A stretch of DNA of 64,000 nucleotides from Cordilura impudica (GCA_963682025.1 OY821518.1:228058236-228122235); one strand, 5' to 3'; positions 12,433 to 22,410 are shown, numbered from the stretch's first letter. Notes: a model not told the origin generated them from the letters alone. Numbers and translations: made by a program.

Positions 12433-12559
12433 TATTGAATTAATTGTTTTTATTGAAGTGAAGTAAAATATAAGACATTTCAGTTCAGAACAGAAAACTA
12501 ACATGATTAATAGAATAATTATAATATAACAATATAACAAGTTTTAATTCATTATAACA
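12433..12559 (-). repeat. copia 5' LTR (short)
   Basis: On the minus strand the LTR appears to start TGTTATAATG at 12559 and to end just before the primer site. It is AT-rich, contains CAATAAAA near its end, and is about 127 bp. No second LTR is present for comparison, so the boundaries are inferred from the primer site and from the point where the flanking repeat, also seen at 23255-23345, resumes. Confidence 0.55.
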
Positions 12560-12640
12560 ATACGTTTGGTCAAAATCGGGATAAAAGGGTTGAACAAAAG
12601 ATCGGTCTCACGAAATCGCCTAGCCTATTAATATTATAGA
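12560..12640 (-). repeat. Dispersed repeat R, copy 1 (target of the copia insertion)
   Basis: The segment tttggtcaaaatcgggat ... atcgcctagcctattaat is the reverse complement, with few differences, of 23255-23345. The match breaks exactly where the copia LTR begins, so copia inserted into this repeat. No coding sequence is seen. Confidence 0.7.
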
Positions 12641-12656
12641 TCTAAAGTTGAACATA

Positions 12657-13615
12657 CAGGCATGTCACAGAAACAAATTCCGATCGAAAGTGGAATTGAA
12701 ACCGTATTTGGCTTCTTCAGAAAACGTAAACCGACAAATGTTATCGATATGAAACCACTTTTAATTTCTTAAGTGGAATTGATATTTTAAGTAGCATAGA
12801 TACCAAAAAACTATCCAGAACAACTTAAAATTAATAAAAAAAAAACTATTGGTTTATTTATTTTAGCTAAATATAGACATTTCAATCTTTAAAATGAATT
12901 TTATTACCAATTTAAAAGAAAATGATTTTTAGATGACGAAAATACAAAACGTCGTAAAGTTATTATTGCCACCTTTTTATTTCATACAAACCACTTTTTG
13001 TTTAGTGCAAAATATTTGTTTTTTCTAACAAAATACAACGCTGACAGCAAAATGGCGAAGCAAAACAAACGAAAAAGAAAAACTACTGAGTAAACATGTA
13101 TTAGAAAATTTATTTTTAAAATTTTTTAATTTTTTTATTATTAAAGGGGAAAACATCGCAGTTCGGCACAAGAGAAAATTTTCCTTGAATATATGGAGTG
13201 CCATCAGGATATAGCTAGGGGGTTTGTGAAGGGAGATCGGGCTGTTGTGGAGAGTCATTGGGAAGACCTGACAGGAAAATTAAATTCTTTTGGCCCACCA
13301 TCTAAAGATTTTTCAACGGAATGTTGGTTTCGTTCCTCTATTACTGCAACAATGGATATGCCAGGCATTTTTATATTTTTTATTTTATTTATTTAACACA
13401 ACACAATCTTGAAATTTCGCTTTATATTCTTTTTCTTTCCAACAATCAGCTGTGCATTTTTCGTTACGTTGCCATATTTAATACACAAAAATATCTTTTT
13501 CATTTTTTTTTTCGATTTAATGAAAGCGACAAATTTCTGAAGAAGCTAAAACGAAACCGATCTATTTGGCAATACGGAATCAAATTGATTTCGATTTTGT
13601 TCTGTGACATGCCTG
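12657..13615 (+). mobile_element. PIF/Harbinger-type element, 959 bp, non-autonomous
   Basis: Perfect terminal inverted repeats CAGGCATGTCACAG / CTGTGACATGCCTG bound the element, and imperfect inverted similarity continues inward for about 90-150 bp. A 3-bp duplication ATA lies outside (12654-12656 and 13616-13618), the length expected for PIF/Harbinger. The only coding trace is a Myb/SANT-like segment (13166-13330), a domain found in Harbinger accessory proteins. No transposase is present. Both flanks also contain tctaaagttgaac in the same orientation, so the target seems to have been a short tandem duplication. Confidence 0.7.
13166..13330 (+). pseudogene. Myb/SANT-like (zeste/Harbinger accessory type) fragment
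   Basis: The frame reads FLEYMECHQDIARGF, VKGDRAVVESHWEDLTGKLN, then FGPPSKD. The pattern ExxxDIARGFxKGDRxxVxxxWxxLxxxLNxxGPP is typical of the insect Myb/SANT-like DNA-binding domain found in zeste-like and Harbinger accessory proteins, which bind element ends. It is cut short after about 50 residues and has no clear start. Assignment is by recalled family pattern. Confidence 0.6.
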
Positions 13616-13618
13616 ATA

Positions 13619-13834
13619 ATCTAAAGTTGAACAGGATTTTGCGTTTCTTTTAAAAAGGCGAGATTTTCTATTTTTTAGCCTCGACAATTCCTTTAAATTC
13701 CATGAAGGACCAGTCAAAGTTCTGATGGAAAAGTGGAATGTATTTAGAAAAACAATCGATCAAAATATCATAAAATTTTAACAAAAGTAAATTCATGGTC
13801 TAAGTGTTAAGGAGCCGATTATCATCAAAAATGA
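13619..13834. other. AT-rich interval, nothing recognised
   Basis: Between the Harbinger element and the LINE fragment I see no open frame of note and no repeat ends, other than tctaaagttgaac next to the insertion site. Confidence 0.5.
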
Positions 13835-14083
13835 TCAATCAATATGATAAAACAGAACATCCAATTTATTATAATCAATACGTTTTAAGCACAATGGGTT
13901 ACTCATCACAGTATTCAGCCCCTTTGTATGCTCATCTAAGCCAACATATATAACTATACCAAGACTAGGGTGATATCGATGTTCAGTTATGGATATTAGG
14001 TCAAAGCAATTCACTGCAAAACTTTCAACAATATCCGCAAAAACTAGATCCAACATTTTTTTTTGTTCAAGTTTAAAACACAA
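13835..14083 (-). pseudogene. Jockey-type LINE endonuclease fragment
   Basis: The segment LDLVFADIVESFAVNC ... HRYHPSLGIVI resembles the C-terminal end of a LINE APE endonuclease, where LDLVF precedes a spacer and a (D)HxPL-like box. Only about 80 codons are left. It stands alone, without RT, so it is a decayed LINE piece. The assignment rests on these two motifs. Confidence 0.45.
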
Positions 14084-14189
14084 TTTATCTGAAATACTCC
14101 CCGATCAGATATGCTCTGTAGAAGTGTATCATAAAAAAGGAAAAGTCGTAGATGGTATAAACGATAAGGAATCAAACGAATAATATAAG

Positions 14190-14590
14190 TATTAGAAGTG
14201 AGTCATAATGTTGCAGACAATTTACTTACAGAGGAAATCGCGTTAACATGAGCGCTATATACTGTATTCACAGAACATGGGGGAATATAGGAATATGTTA
14301 TATAAGTAGTTTTTTTTTCGGGAAAATAGCTTTCAAACATATGAACTCAATACTAGTATCAATGTCATTAAATTCAATAAAACTTGAGGTAAACTTAGTA
14401 TGTCCCGCGAAGCCAAGTTTCAAAAGCAATTTCCATAGTTTTAAGTTTCCTATATTATTATAAGTCGTTCGAATCTAATTTTCTTTACGAACGGTGGTGT
14501 AAATAATTAAAGCGCTTAGAGTACAACTATTTAAAATTAAAAACAAGTGTACATTTTTGTTTTTGCAATTGCCCATTCTTGATCTCATTT
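14190..14590. other. Interval without recognised genes
   Basis: Short frames only. A small open frame at 14248-14463 has no motif I know. The interval ends at the likely 5' region of the LINE at 14.6 kb. Confidence 0.4.
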
Positions 14591-14692
14591 CAACTCACGT
14601 GGTAGACAATTCAGCTGCAAAACAGGATTACAAATTTAGCGATGGCCTGAGGGCCAAATCTTCATAAAAAAAAGCTCCTTGCGAAAAAGAAG

Positions 14693-15733
14693 ATGATAAA
14701 ACTTCCTCCGGGTTTTGTTAACCCAAACAGATTCAGCCTGCTGGCTGGTCTCAATGATATGGACGTAACTTCCGTATCAAATATAAACGATGTTAAGCAA
14801 CGCATTGTCGTAGAAGCTAACGCCTCGTTTACAGAAATACAAAAACTACTTGGTAAGGATTGTATTTTCAAACGTACTTCAATTGGTAGCAAAATTTTTG
14901 CTCCAAGTAAAGAAATGTACGAATGCTACAAGCAAAGATAATACGTTATGCACCACCTTTTTACACGGTTTACCCCGCAAAAACTCTGAGGACATCACCG
15001 AAGAGCTAAAAAACTACAACCTATCTCCTTCTTCCGTGGCTGAAATAGTCACCAAATTCAGTTCGAACAACAATGCTGTTTACAAAGTTCAATTTGTCGT
15101 AAAAAAATTTAATCCAACTGCCTTAAAAAATGTACGAACAATTTGCAATATTACAATTTCTTGGAAAAATACAAATCTAAATCCAGGAACAAACCAACTC
15201 AATGCTGGAACTGCTTAATGTATGGCCATGGCGGTGAACATTGTCATCGTAGTGCTGCGGGTATGATATGTGCAGAACAACATCATACAAGCGTGTGTCC
15301 GTTTAACACAAATGAAAAAAGACCAGCTGTTTTTACATGCTTTAATTGCAAAAAACATGGAAAAGAGAGAACTGATCACTCCGCAAACGACATCAATTGT
15401 CCCTTACGTTCTCTCTATTTGGAAACTAGAACAAGAGTAACTTCTAAAAGTCAGAACAATAGCAGACAACAACAACAAAATAACTAATTTCAATTAAAGG
15501 TAGGAGATTTCCCTAATTTAAGAAACAACAACTCAAATTGTAATAATAACACAATAAATAACAGCAAAGCCACATATGCTAACCAGCCGAGGACAAACAA
15601 CGATTTATTTAGTATCTATGAGCTTTTTGATATTTTCACTACAGCCATGGATGATTTGCATAGGTGCACTTCAAAAGTACAACAAATCAAATTTGTAATG
15701 TCAATGGTGAAATACGCCCATGGATTATACTAA
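14693..15733 (+). pseudogene. LINE ORF1 with three Cys/His zinc motifs, frameshifted
   Basis: The start is the ATG at 14693 (MIKLPPGFVNPNRF). The frame changes near 14940, near 15150 and near 15485. Zinc motifs follow: CWNCLMYGHGGEHC, then CAEQHHTSVC and CFNCKKHG with a distal HS...C. This triple arrangement is usual for Jockey-type ORF1 RNA-binding proteins. After the last shift the frame continues through an Asn-rich stretch and ends ...YAHGLY at a TAA (15731-15733), overlapping the ORF2 start. Confidence 0.75.
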
Positions 15734-17456
15734 TAATTTAAACGAATTCAAAATGCTTCACTTGAATGCTAATGGCATTTCAAACTTTTCTAAATTAAAA
15801 CAATTTGAGATACTAATTGAACGAGAAAATATTAAAATGGCGTCTTTGAATGAAACATTTTTTTCAGAAAATCATAGACCCTATTTTAAAAATTATTATT
15901 TATATAGAAGTGACAGAACAGATGCAAGAGGAGGAGTAGCTATGTTTATTCATAAATCTGTCGCTCATAAAAACCTCTTTATATCAAACAACTCATCAAT
16001 CGAAAACATCTCAATTGAAGTTATTATAAATAATAGACTTATTGTTGTATCTTCGTTATATTCACCAAGATATACCCGTAACTTCGGTGCTGATATCTTG
16101 AACCTAACACCTTCCACCAAAGAATATATAGTTTTTGGTGACCTAAATGCCAAACATTGTTCTTGGAATTGCCGTTCAAATAATACTGCAGGAATCGCAC
16201 TCAACAATCTACAGCAATCAAGCAATTTTTTTATACACTATCCTAATAGTCCAACCCTATTCCCCCATCAACACAATCGCGAAGCATCCACAGTCGATAT
16301 TATTTTAAGCAATTCCGCTTTAGATATAGACGTAAAAACAATGGATTACGAAATACCATCAGACCATCGCCCCATTATATGTACACTTAAAAGATCAATG
16401 ACCTTGCAGGTTGATCTCAATTATTATGATTATAGTGCCACCAACTGGAACATTTTTATGAATTTTTTAGACAATAAAATCACGTTATATTCGGATATAT
16501 ACAATATTAAGGTAGTTATTGATCAGGAAATCCAAAAATTTATAAATGTAGTTTTCGAAGCAAGGGACGTATCTACACCTAAAATAACTCAACAAAATAA
16601 TTACACATTACCAGAAAGTACTGTGAAATATATTAAACTAAGAAGAAGCTTTAAAAGAAAAAGCCAACGATCTTCAAATATAGCCGAGCAAACTTTTTAT
16701 AATCAATGTACTAAGTTTCTAAGTAACGTGATTGATAAAAGTATTAATTCGGAGCGCAATAAGAAATGGTGTCAATTATTATCCAATTTAAAACCAGGTG
16801 ATAAATCATTCTGGAAAATAAGCAGGAACTTGCGAGGAAAGGGAAAAAATCAACTCTCTCACTTTAAAATTGGAAATACAAAAATATCATCTAATAAGGG
16901 CAAGGCTAAAATCCTGGCAAATACATTTGTCCAAGCAAATAACCTAACTTCGAACTACAACCACTCAGCGGATACATTAATAAATACAACAGTAAATAAT
17001 TTTAAAAAGGAAAAGCCTAGTTCTGAATCAGCTATTTATACATCTCTTGAAGAAGTAATGAATATTGTCTCATCAATAAAACCCTCAAAATCCCCTGGTT
17101 TTGACAATGTTCCGAACCTGCTCTTAAAGAAACTACCACTCAAAGCTTTAAAATTACTGGTTATAATATTTAACAGCTGCATCAAACTCAACTACTTCCC
17201 AAATCATTTCAAAAATGCTAAGGTTATAGCCATAAACAAACCTAGTAAGCCAAAAAATAACCCAAACAGCTACAGACCTATTAGTCTATTAAGTAATTTA
17301 GGTAAAATATTTGAAAAAATACTACATTCTCGTCTTAGTGAATTTGTAACGACCAATTCCATTGTTGCCAAAGAACAATTTGGATTTAAAAAAGGGCATA
17401 GCATCACGCACCAAATAAACAGAATTAAAAATCAAATAATCACAAATAAAAACAAG
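15720..17456 (+). pseudogene. LINE ORF2: endonuclease and N-terminal RT, truncated
   Basis: This is a single open frame of 579 codons from the ATG at 15720. The endonuclease motifs are intact: LHLNANGI, NETFF, GGVAMFIHKS, FGDLNAKHCSWN, and SDHRPIICTL. RT begins with SPGFDNVPNLLLKKL and NSYRPISLLSNLGKIFEK, then EQFGFKKGHSITHQ. It ends where the repeat starts, and the stop codon comes from the junction (ACAAGTAAG). No YADD box, so it has no RT activity. The endonuclease half could still be translated. Confidence 0.85.
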
Positions 17457-18240
17457 TAAGAAAATTATAGTCGGTCGACACCGACTATATGATACCCTAT
17501 ACCATGCGTTTAGAGACCCTATCTCTTAGGCCCATCTAACTGGATATAGAAAATAAGCATAAACCAAATATGAGTGGGATTTTAATTAATTTTTTTGGCT
17601 GCAGATATGAAAAATTTCATATCGGATGCTATATCTATATGGGGACTAGGCCCAAAAATGGAACGATCCTGACTATGTTTGGTAAAGTCTCTTGTATTTT
17701 GCAAAAATGTATACAAACAAAATTTGAGAAGAATCAGTGCAATATTATTGTTTTTTGATAGATCTAAGTGAAGATCGGGAAGCAGCTCTATATGGGGCTA
17801 TGACTAAGAGTTGTCCAATAGGGATCATTTTTGGACCACCTATTAATGGATGTAATATATACATACAAACCCAATTTGACTAAGATTTGTATGATAATTT
17901 GGATCTTATGGCAATATATGTTGATTTCATAGGGGTTATTTGTATGGGGGCTAGGTCTGAACACGGACCGATTCTCACCAATTTCAACAGCGTTCATCCC
18001 ATGGCCGATAGAAGATTAAATACCAAATTTCAACAAAATATATTCATATTTGCGACCTGCAGTTTGATTACAAGCTTTACATGGACACACACACAGACGG
18101 ACGGACGGACGGACGGACGGACATCGTTAAATCGAATCAGAAAGTGATTCTGATTCGATCGGTATAATTAAAGATGGGTGTAGGTCAAATATTTTTGGTT
18201 GTTACAAACAGCAGCACAAAGTCATTATACCCAAAGGTGA
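17447..18240 (+). repeat. Hairpin-bearing dispersed repeat (H family), long copy
   Basis: The repeat begins ACAAGTAAG, followed by a perfect small palindrome (ATAGTCGG ... CCGACTAT) and ATACCCTATACC. It ends near the ATTATACCC at 18225-18233. It includes a GACG/ACGG tetranucleotide run (18096-18122) and a second palindrome (AATCAGAAAGTGATTCTGATT). Closely related copies lie at 33020-33320 and 49645-50310, and more distant ones at 24361-24545, 26478, 46555-46745 and 49137. No protein is encoded. The class is uncertain. Confidence 0.75.
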
Positions 18241-18354
18241 GGAGCTTTCGAAGGAAAATATATTATAAAAAAAAGTATAGATTGGCCGATAGGATTATCG
18301 AGTAGGCAACATGCGAGTATTATAAATAAAATTATGGCGAACAAAATGTCGTAC

Positions 18355-19137
18355 CTGAATGCCTGCTACTCCTAAAACAACACCAGCCAAAACAAGAGTT
18401 TTCGAATCCAAAATTCCCAAAAGTTTATGCAAACAACCAGCAGTATTGGCATGTGCTATAGTACATCCTTCAGCTTCATTGAGATTTATGATGGGGCAAC
18501 AAGGTGAAGGTATGGTTTTATTTGGGAACACAGTTTCCCAATCCTGGGGGCCATAAGTACCACAACAATCCAGCTAGAATAAAATATTTTTTGTTTGGTT
18601 ACAATAAAACTCAATACACAATTATAGAAAAAAAACTCACTTCAGTTTGCAGCAAAGTCCAGCCATCGCGATAATCCTCACGGTCTTTGTAATATATCAT
18701 GGTATTGTTAAATTGAACTTCCATAACTTGTTTCAGACCAGCGTGTTTGATATAACCAGCTATGCCCAAACCAATTTCGAAGAAGAACAGAATCAACGCC
18801 AAAATAGCAAACGATAATATCATGCAACTGTTTTCTTTTAAAGCACCACAGCAGCCCAAGAAACATACAAAAGCAACAGCTGAACCCACGATCATTAAAA
18901 TAATGGGAGCTGTCCATATATGATCACTAACAAAATTTGAGTAGTGAGCATAATTAAATTGAACCATTGCACCCACTAACAGAATCAAAATGCCAGATAA
19001 CTGAAATTAAAATGGATTTGTTTTTAGTTTCTAATATGACTTGTCTTGATTGTATTGAACAGAAAAATACTTACGGCAAATAGAAAATTGCAAAAAAATG
19101 TTATATATTTTATACATGTTAAACCGCCCGAAGCCAT
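18355..19137 (-). CDS. Tetraspanin (CD63/Tsp42E-like), exons 1-3 visible
   Basis: Four-pass membrane protein that organises partner proteins in the plasma or endosomal membrane. Exon 1 is 19137-19075 (starts MASGGLTCIKY), exon 2 is 19000-18641, and exon 3 is 18573-18355. Introns have GTAAGT and GTGAGT donors and TTTCAG and TTCTAG acceptors. All joins are in phase 0, giving 214 codons. TM1 spans the exon 1/2 join. TM2 is in APIILMIVGSAVAFVCFLG, followed by the conserved GCCGALKE loop. TM3 is ILSFAILALILFFFEIG. The large loop has the CCG motif (LDCCGTYGP), PSPCC and further Cys residues. TM4 begins LVLAGVVLGVAGIQ and then stops at a weak possible donor (GTACGA). Reading one frame over, the next bases code a hydrophobic run ending ACCLL, as expected for the end of TM4. 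So either a last exon lies elsewhere or there is a frameshift at 18354. Confidence 0.9.
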
Positions 19138-19440
19138 TATGTTCTATAATAATTTTTAAAATCGAATCTGCAAAAAAAAGTTTGACAGAAAAACAAAACA
19201 AAACTTCTTTAGAATTTATATATGTCTATTCTCATTAACAACTGAATTTAGAATAATGTTAGCTTTGGATTTTAAACCACTTCAATATCAATAATATACA
19301 CATACATACATACATACACACTCTCACACACTCACTTACTTCTCAGTGCAGTTGCTTACGCATGCCATAGTAAGTAAAAGTAGCTCATAAAATAACAATA
19401 GGGCATATTGGCAACATTAAGGTGACACATATTTTAATAT
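19138..19440 (-). promoter_or_regulatory. Probable 5' leader and upstream region of the tetraspanin
   Basis: Just upstream of the start codon a strong acceptor (TTTTTTTTGCAG, ending at 19168) would begin the first coding exon. A good donor (GAGAA|GTAAGTGAG) lies near 19340 on the minus strand, so a noncoding first exon upstream of about 19342 is likely. CATA and CACA microsatellites (about 19295-19335) lie in the predicted intron. No TATA box was identified. This is inference from splice signals only. Confidence 0.4.
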
Positions 19441-19759
19441 GCATTTTTATACCCTCCACACCAGTGTGGAACAGTTTTTGTTGTTAGTTTTAAATAGATA
19501 TATAGATTTACAAAATCGTGAATAAAACGCGAACTGTTTGTTCGCATGGAATTTTCAATTCCCCTCAAGTGAAAACTGGTACCATGAATTATCCATGAAA
19601 TTTTTGCTCGCTTTGAAGATCATCTGCTCAAAATAACGTGTGCTATCAATGTTCACTGAATGAAAAATAAAATAATAGAAGTTTGAAAATTAAAGAAATA
19701 AACTAATAAATAAACAAAAATTAATTTTTGAAATAAGAAAGTTAAAAGTGTAAACCAAA
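19441..19759. other. Interval with a dispersed-repeat end
   Basis: It contains TTTTTATACCCTCCACACCAG (about 19445-19466), the recurrent end motif of the TATACCCTCC repeat family, followed by AT-rich sequence with no coding signal. It may include the end of the Harbinger-like relic that follows. Confidence 0.4.
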
Positions 19760-20400
19760 ATGTTTAGAGCCGGAACGATGTTAATATTGCAAGAGGAGGA
19801 AATACAACAACAACGATTTGCTCTTCAATATTTGCGAGAATCATGCCGGCAATAAATAAATCATTTGGTATTCCGCACGATATTTTGCAGAGGGCGGATA
19901 ACACAAAGGGGTTGGAGGAGGCTATGAAGTCGGAATGGCACAATCAACTTTCTGTGAGGTGCTCTCTCGTTTTAGAAGCGAGTCATTGTAAGTCTTATCC
20001 ATCTGAAGAAGAGAATAGTCACTTCTCAGAAATTCTACCAACTTCTTCATGTTGTTTTGTGCGCAGCTCTTCAACTACTGCATGTTGTCGCTCGAACTCT
20101 TTTAACTTTTTGGCTTTTAAATCGTTGCTTTTTTCTAGCGAACGATACACCCTTTTCATCATAACTACCATTTCTGTGCTATGATTTTGACGTGCCTCAC
20201 CAATTTCTGCAATGTTGGAGCACAAGTTCTCCTGCGCTTTCAGTTCTTTTACAATGAGGTAACCTCTGGTTAATTTTTTTGTGACTCCGCTCTTTTTCGT
20301 TTTAGGGACAATGTTTTTTCCCACTGGACTCTTCATTTATGGTTGCGTCTAGTGGCGGTGGTGTTAGCAGGTTTGAACAGATGGGTGCTTCAGAACACAT
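19760..20400. mobile_element. PIF/Harbinger-like relic, two convergent gene fragments
   Basis: On the plus strand a frame starts MFRAGTMLILQEEEIQQQ and, after a slip near 19850, continues KSFGIPHDIL. This resembles the first residues of Harbinger transposases. On the minus strand a frame at 20336-20019 ends a Myb-type accessory protein with a coiled coil. The two genes point at each other, as in Harbinger elements, with most of both deleted. TIRs were not found. The call is tentative. Confidence 0.4.
20019..20400 (-). pseudogene. Harbinger accessory-protein C-terminus (coiled coil)
   Basis: The readable frame contains KTKKSGVTKKLTRGYLIVKE and a long charged helix (EVVMMKRVYRSLEKSND ... KKLKEFERQHAVVEELR), likely a coiled coil. 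The upstream part (NLLTPPPLDATINEESS) is in another frame. A Myb/SANT domain followed by such a helix is usual for Harbinger accessory proteins. The N-terminal DNA-binding part is missing here. Confidence 0.4.
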
Positions 20401-20861
20401 TTAATTCTCAAAGTCATGGGAGTCATTCTCCAGCAATATTTAGCACTTCTGTAAGAGAACTCCAAAACTCGGCCACAACGTGAAAAAAAGGTGGGTAGCT
20501 TCAGTACCAAGTCCATTCATCCAATCCAGCCTATTTACTACTTACGTTAATAAGAGATGACGCCAGCCAAATTGGGTAAAAATCTCCCTGTCATATTACT
20601 CGAAATATACGATATAAAATAATTATTTCGTATGGGAGATGTAACGCCTACTGATCCGTTATCGCCCATTTTCAGCTCTTCTACTCACACTTATAACCTG
20701 TGAATTCACTGTGGTGGCGATGCGATGTATAAACTGGCAGGATCGCCATGTGGTGGGAATGTGATATAAAGGGTCCGCCATCTAACGTTTTTTTTTCAAG
20801 TAGTGCTTATTTCGTGAATGGTAATACTTAGCTCATGTCTGATTTAACAGATAATTAGTTT

Positions 20862-21870
20862 TATCCTTCCGCTGAACGAATATGGCTGTGTATACGCTTG
20901 AACAACGCTGGAAAATGTTGCGACATTACTTTGAAAATCATGGTAATGTTGCAGAATGTGCGTGAAAATCTAAAAACAGTGCGTACACCCGAGAATATTG
21001 CTGCTGTGGCAGAAAGTGTGCGTGAAGCTCCATCAACATCGATTCACCGTCGTTCTCAAGAATTGAACATTTCGGAGGCATCATTGAGACGAATTTCGCA
21101 TAAAGACCTTGGTATGACGCCATACAAAGTCCAACTGGTTCAGGAGTTGAAGCCAACTGACCATCCAATGCGTTTTCGCTTCGCTAAGTGGGCCTGCGAT
21201 CGACTTACAGAAGATGCCGATTTTGCCAAAAGAATCATCTTTTCAGATGTAGCTCATTTTGATCTTGGCGGGTATGTAAACAAGCAAAATTGTCGCATTT
21301 GGGGCACAGAAAACCCGCATGCATACATTGAAAAGCCGATACACCCAATACGAGTCACTGTTTGGTGCGGATTTTGGTCCAGAGGCATAATGGGCCATTT
21401 TTCTTCGAAAATGAGCAAGGAGTGGCCGTTACAGTCAATGGCGTTCGTTATCGGGCCATGTTGAACGAATTTTTGTTCACAAAAATTGAAGAGGAGGATA
21501 TTGGCAACATTTGGTTTCAACAGGACGGCGCTACGTGCCACACAGCCGAAGCTACACTCGATGTTTTGCGCCCTGTTTTTGAAGATCGCATTATCAGCCG
21601 CAGAGCAGATGTCGTTTGGCCACCTCGGAGCTGCGATTTGACACCGTTGGACTATTATTTGTGGGGTGCCCTCAAAGATAAGTGTTACGCCAACAAGCCA
21701 GAGACAATTGACGCTTTAAAGGACAATATTCGTGAAGCCATTGGTGAAATACAGCTGCACACAATCGATAATGTGCTTAAAAATTGGACCGAACGTGTAG
21801 GCTACTGCATGGCCAGCCAAGGCAGCCATTTGAATGAAATTATTTTCCATTATTAACCGGAAGGATTTTA
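20862..21870 (+). mobile_element. mariner/Tc1-superfamily element, decayed
   Basis: One transposase pseudogene lies between two inverted 14-bp segments that share ATCCTTCCG (20862-20875 and 21857-21870). These may be inner parts of the TIRs, since I did not find full termini. Similar sequence of about 45 bp flanks the unit in direct orientation (20717-20762 and 21974-22020), which suggests insertion into, or formation beside, a repeated unit. Confidence 0.65.
20882..21856 (+). pseudogene. mariner-type transposase, two breaks
   Basis: It begins MAVYTLEQRWKMLRHYFENH and then stops at about 20964. Sequence then jumps to KTVRTPENIAAVAESV, so most of the first helix-turn-helix region is deleted. 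The DDE core follows: FSDVAHFDLGGYVNKQN (first Asp kept, but the following Glu is Val), then a frameshift at about 21390-21460, then IWFQQDGATCHTA (second Asp) and WPPRSCDLTPLDYYLWG. It ends NEIIFHY at 21856. The same transposase family is seen split around Transib B at 43.99-47.64 kb. Confidence 0.85.
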
Positions 21871-22069
21871 CTTTCAAATAAAAAAGAAATTTGAGATAAT
21901 ATTCAGTAGTTTTTTTTATAGCATTTTCAAAAAAAAAAAAAAAATGTGAAATATAATAAATATGAAATATATGGAAATGTGATATATAAACTGACAGGAT
22001 TGCCATGTAATGGAATGTGGTCCTTTGCATGATTTTTCAACCGGCAGAGTTTGCCACTGGTTGATCTAT

Positions 22070-22410
22070 TGTATTTGCCGTTCTTACAGAGTAGAACAAA
22101 TAGAAATTTTAATTAAAAGAAACAAAGGCAGTTGTTGCCGATTAAGTTGTCTAAAGTAAAATCTGATTTATTTTTGGGTTTCAACCCTTTTTATACTAAA
22201 CTTGATTTAGCTTATATAACCTACATTACTTAACTTACACATACTACTGTTTTATTCGATACAATGACCAAACAAATATTGCATTACACTATGCATAGAA
22301 CAGTTTGACTAGTAATTGACACTATTGATTGTTTGTTCTATGTACTATGTAAGGTACACTACATCACACAAAGTGTCGTTACTCTCCCTTTATATATGAT
22401 ATTGAAAATG
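22070..22410 (-). repeat. Candidate solo LTR
   Basis: On the minus strand a TATATAAAG box (about 22401-22393) is followed about 230 bp later by an AATAAA near 22170 and by sequence reading through CGGCAACAACTGCC to an AATACAAT end. This spacing is usual in LTRs. No internal region or second LTR is seen and I found no target duplication, so the call is weak. Confidence 0.25.

Larger units (their letters stand above)
6796..12559 (-). mobile_element. Ty1/copia LTR retrotransposon, 3' truncated, with nested hAT
   Basis: The order on the minus strand is a 5' LTR of about 127 bp (12559-12433), a primer-binding site GGTTATGGGACCAG (12432-12419), gag from 12224, the zinc knuckle near 11545-11465, then (after the hAT insertion) protease, integrase, reverse transcriptase and the start of RNase H. 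The protease-integrase-RT order is diagnostic of copia-type elements. The primer site resembles that of Drosophila copia, which uses an internal initiator-tRNA fragment. The 3' end, including the 3' LTR, is missing and is replaced by the repeat ending at 6795. The element itself lies inside another repeat whose sequence resumes at 12560. Confidence 0.85.
14590..17456 (+). mobile_element. Jockey-type LINE, 5' region present, 3' end missing
   Basis: ORF1 (zinc knuckles) and ORF2 (endonuclease plus the start of RT) are present with a 12-14 bp overlap. The element stops abruptly after RT motif 2 at about 17456 and joins a dispersed repeat beginning ACAAGTAAG. LINEs are usually 5' truncated by incomplete reverse transcription. 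A missing 3' half with an intact 5' region instead points to a later deletion or replacement. The exact 5' start is unclear (about 14590). Confidence 0.8.

Noticed and set aside
17447..18240. H repeat as a Helitron
   Set aside because: The head hairpin is at the ACAAGTAAG side, and I see no TC start or CTRR end with a preceding hairpin, nor A/T target halves.
18295..18354. In-frame read-through of tetraspanin exon 3 as the true C-terminus
   Set aside because: It would give a polar tail directly after half a membrane segment. The neighbouring frame gives the expected hydrophobic run, so I ended the call at 18355 and flagged the problem.
21254..21541. Minus-strand frame opposite the mariner transposase
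   Set aside because: Antisense shadow of the catalytic core.
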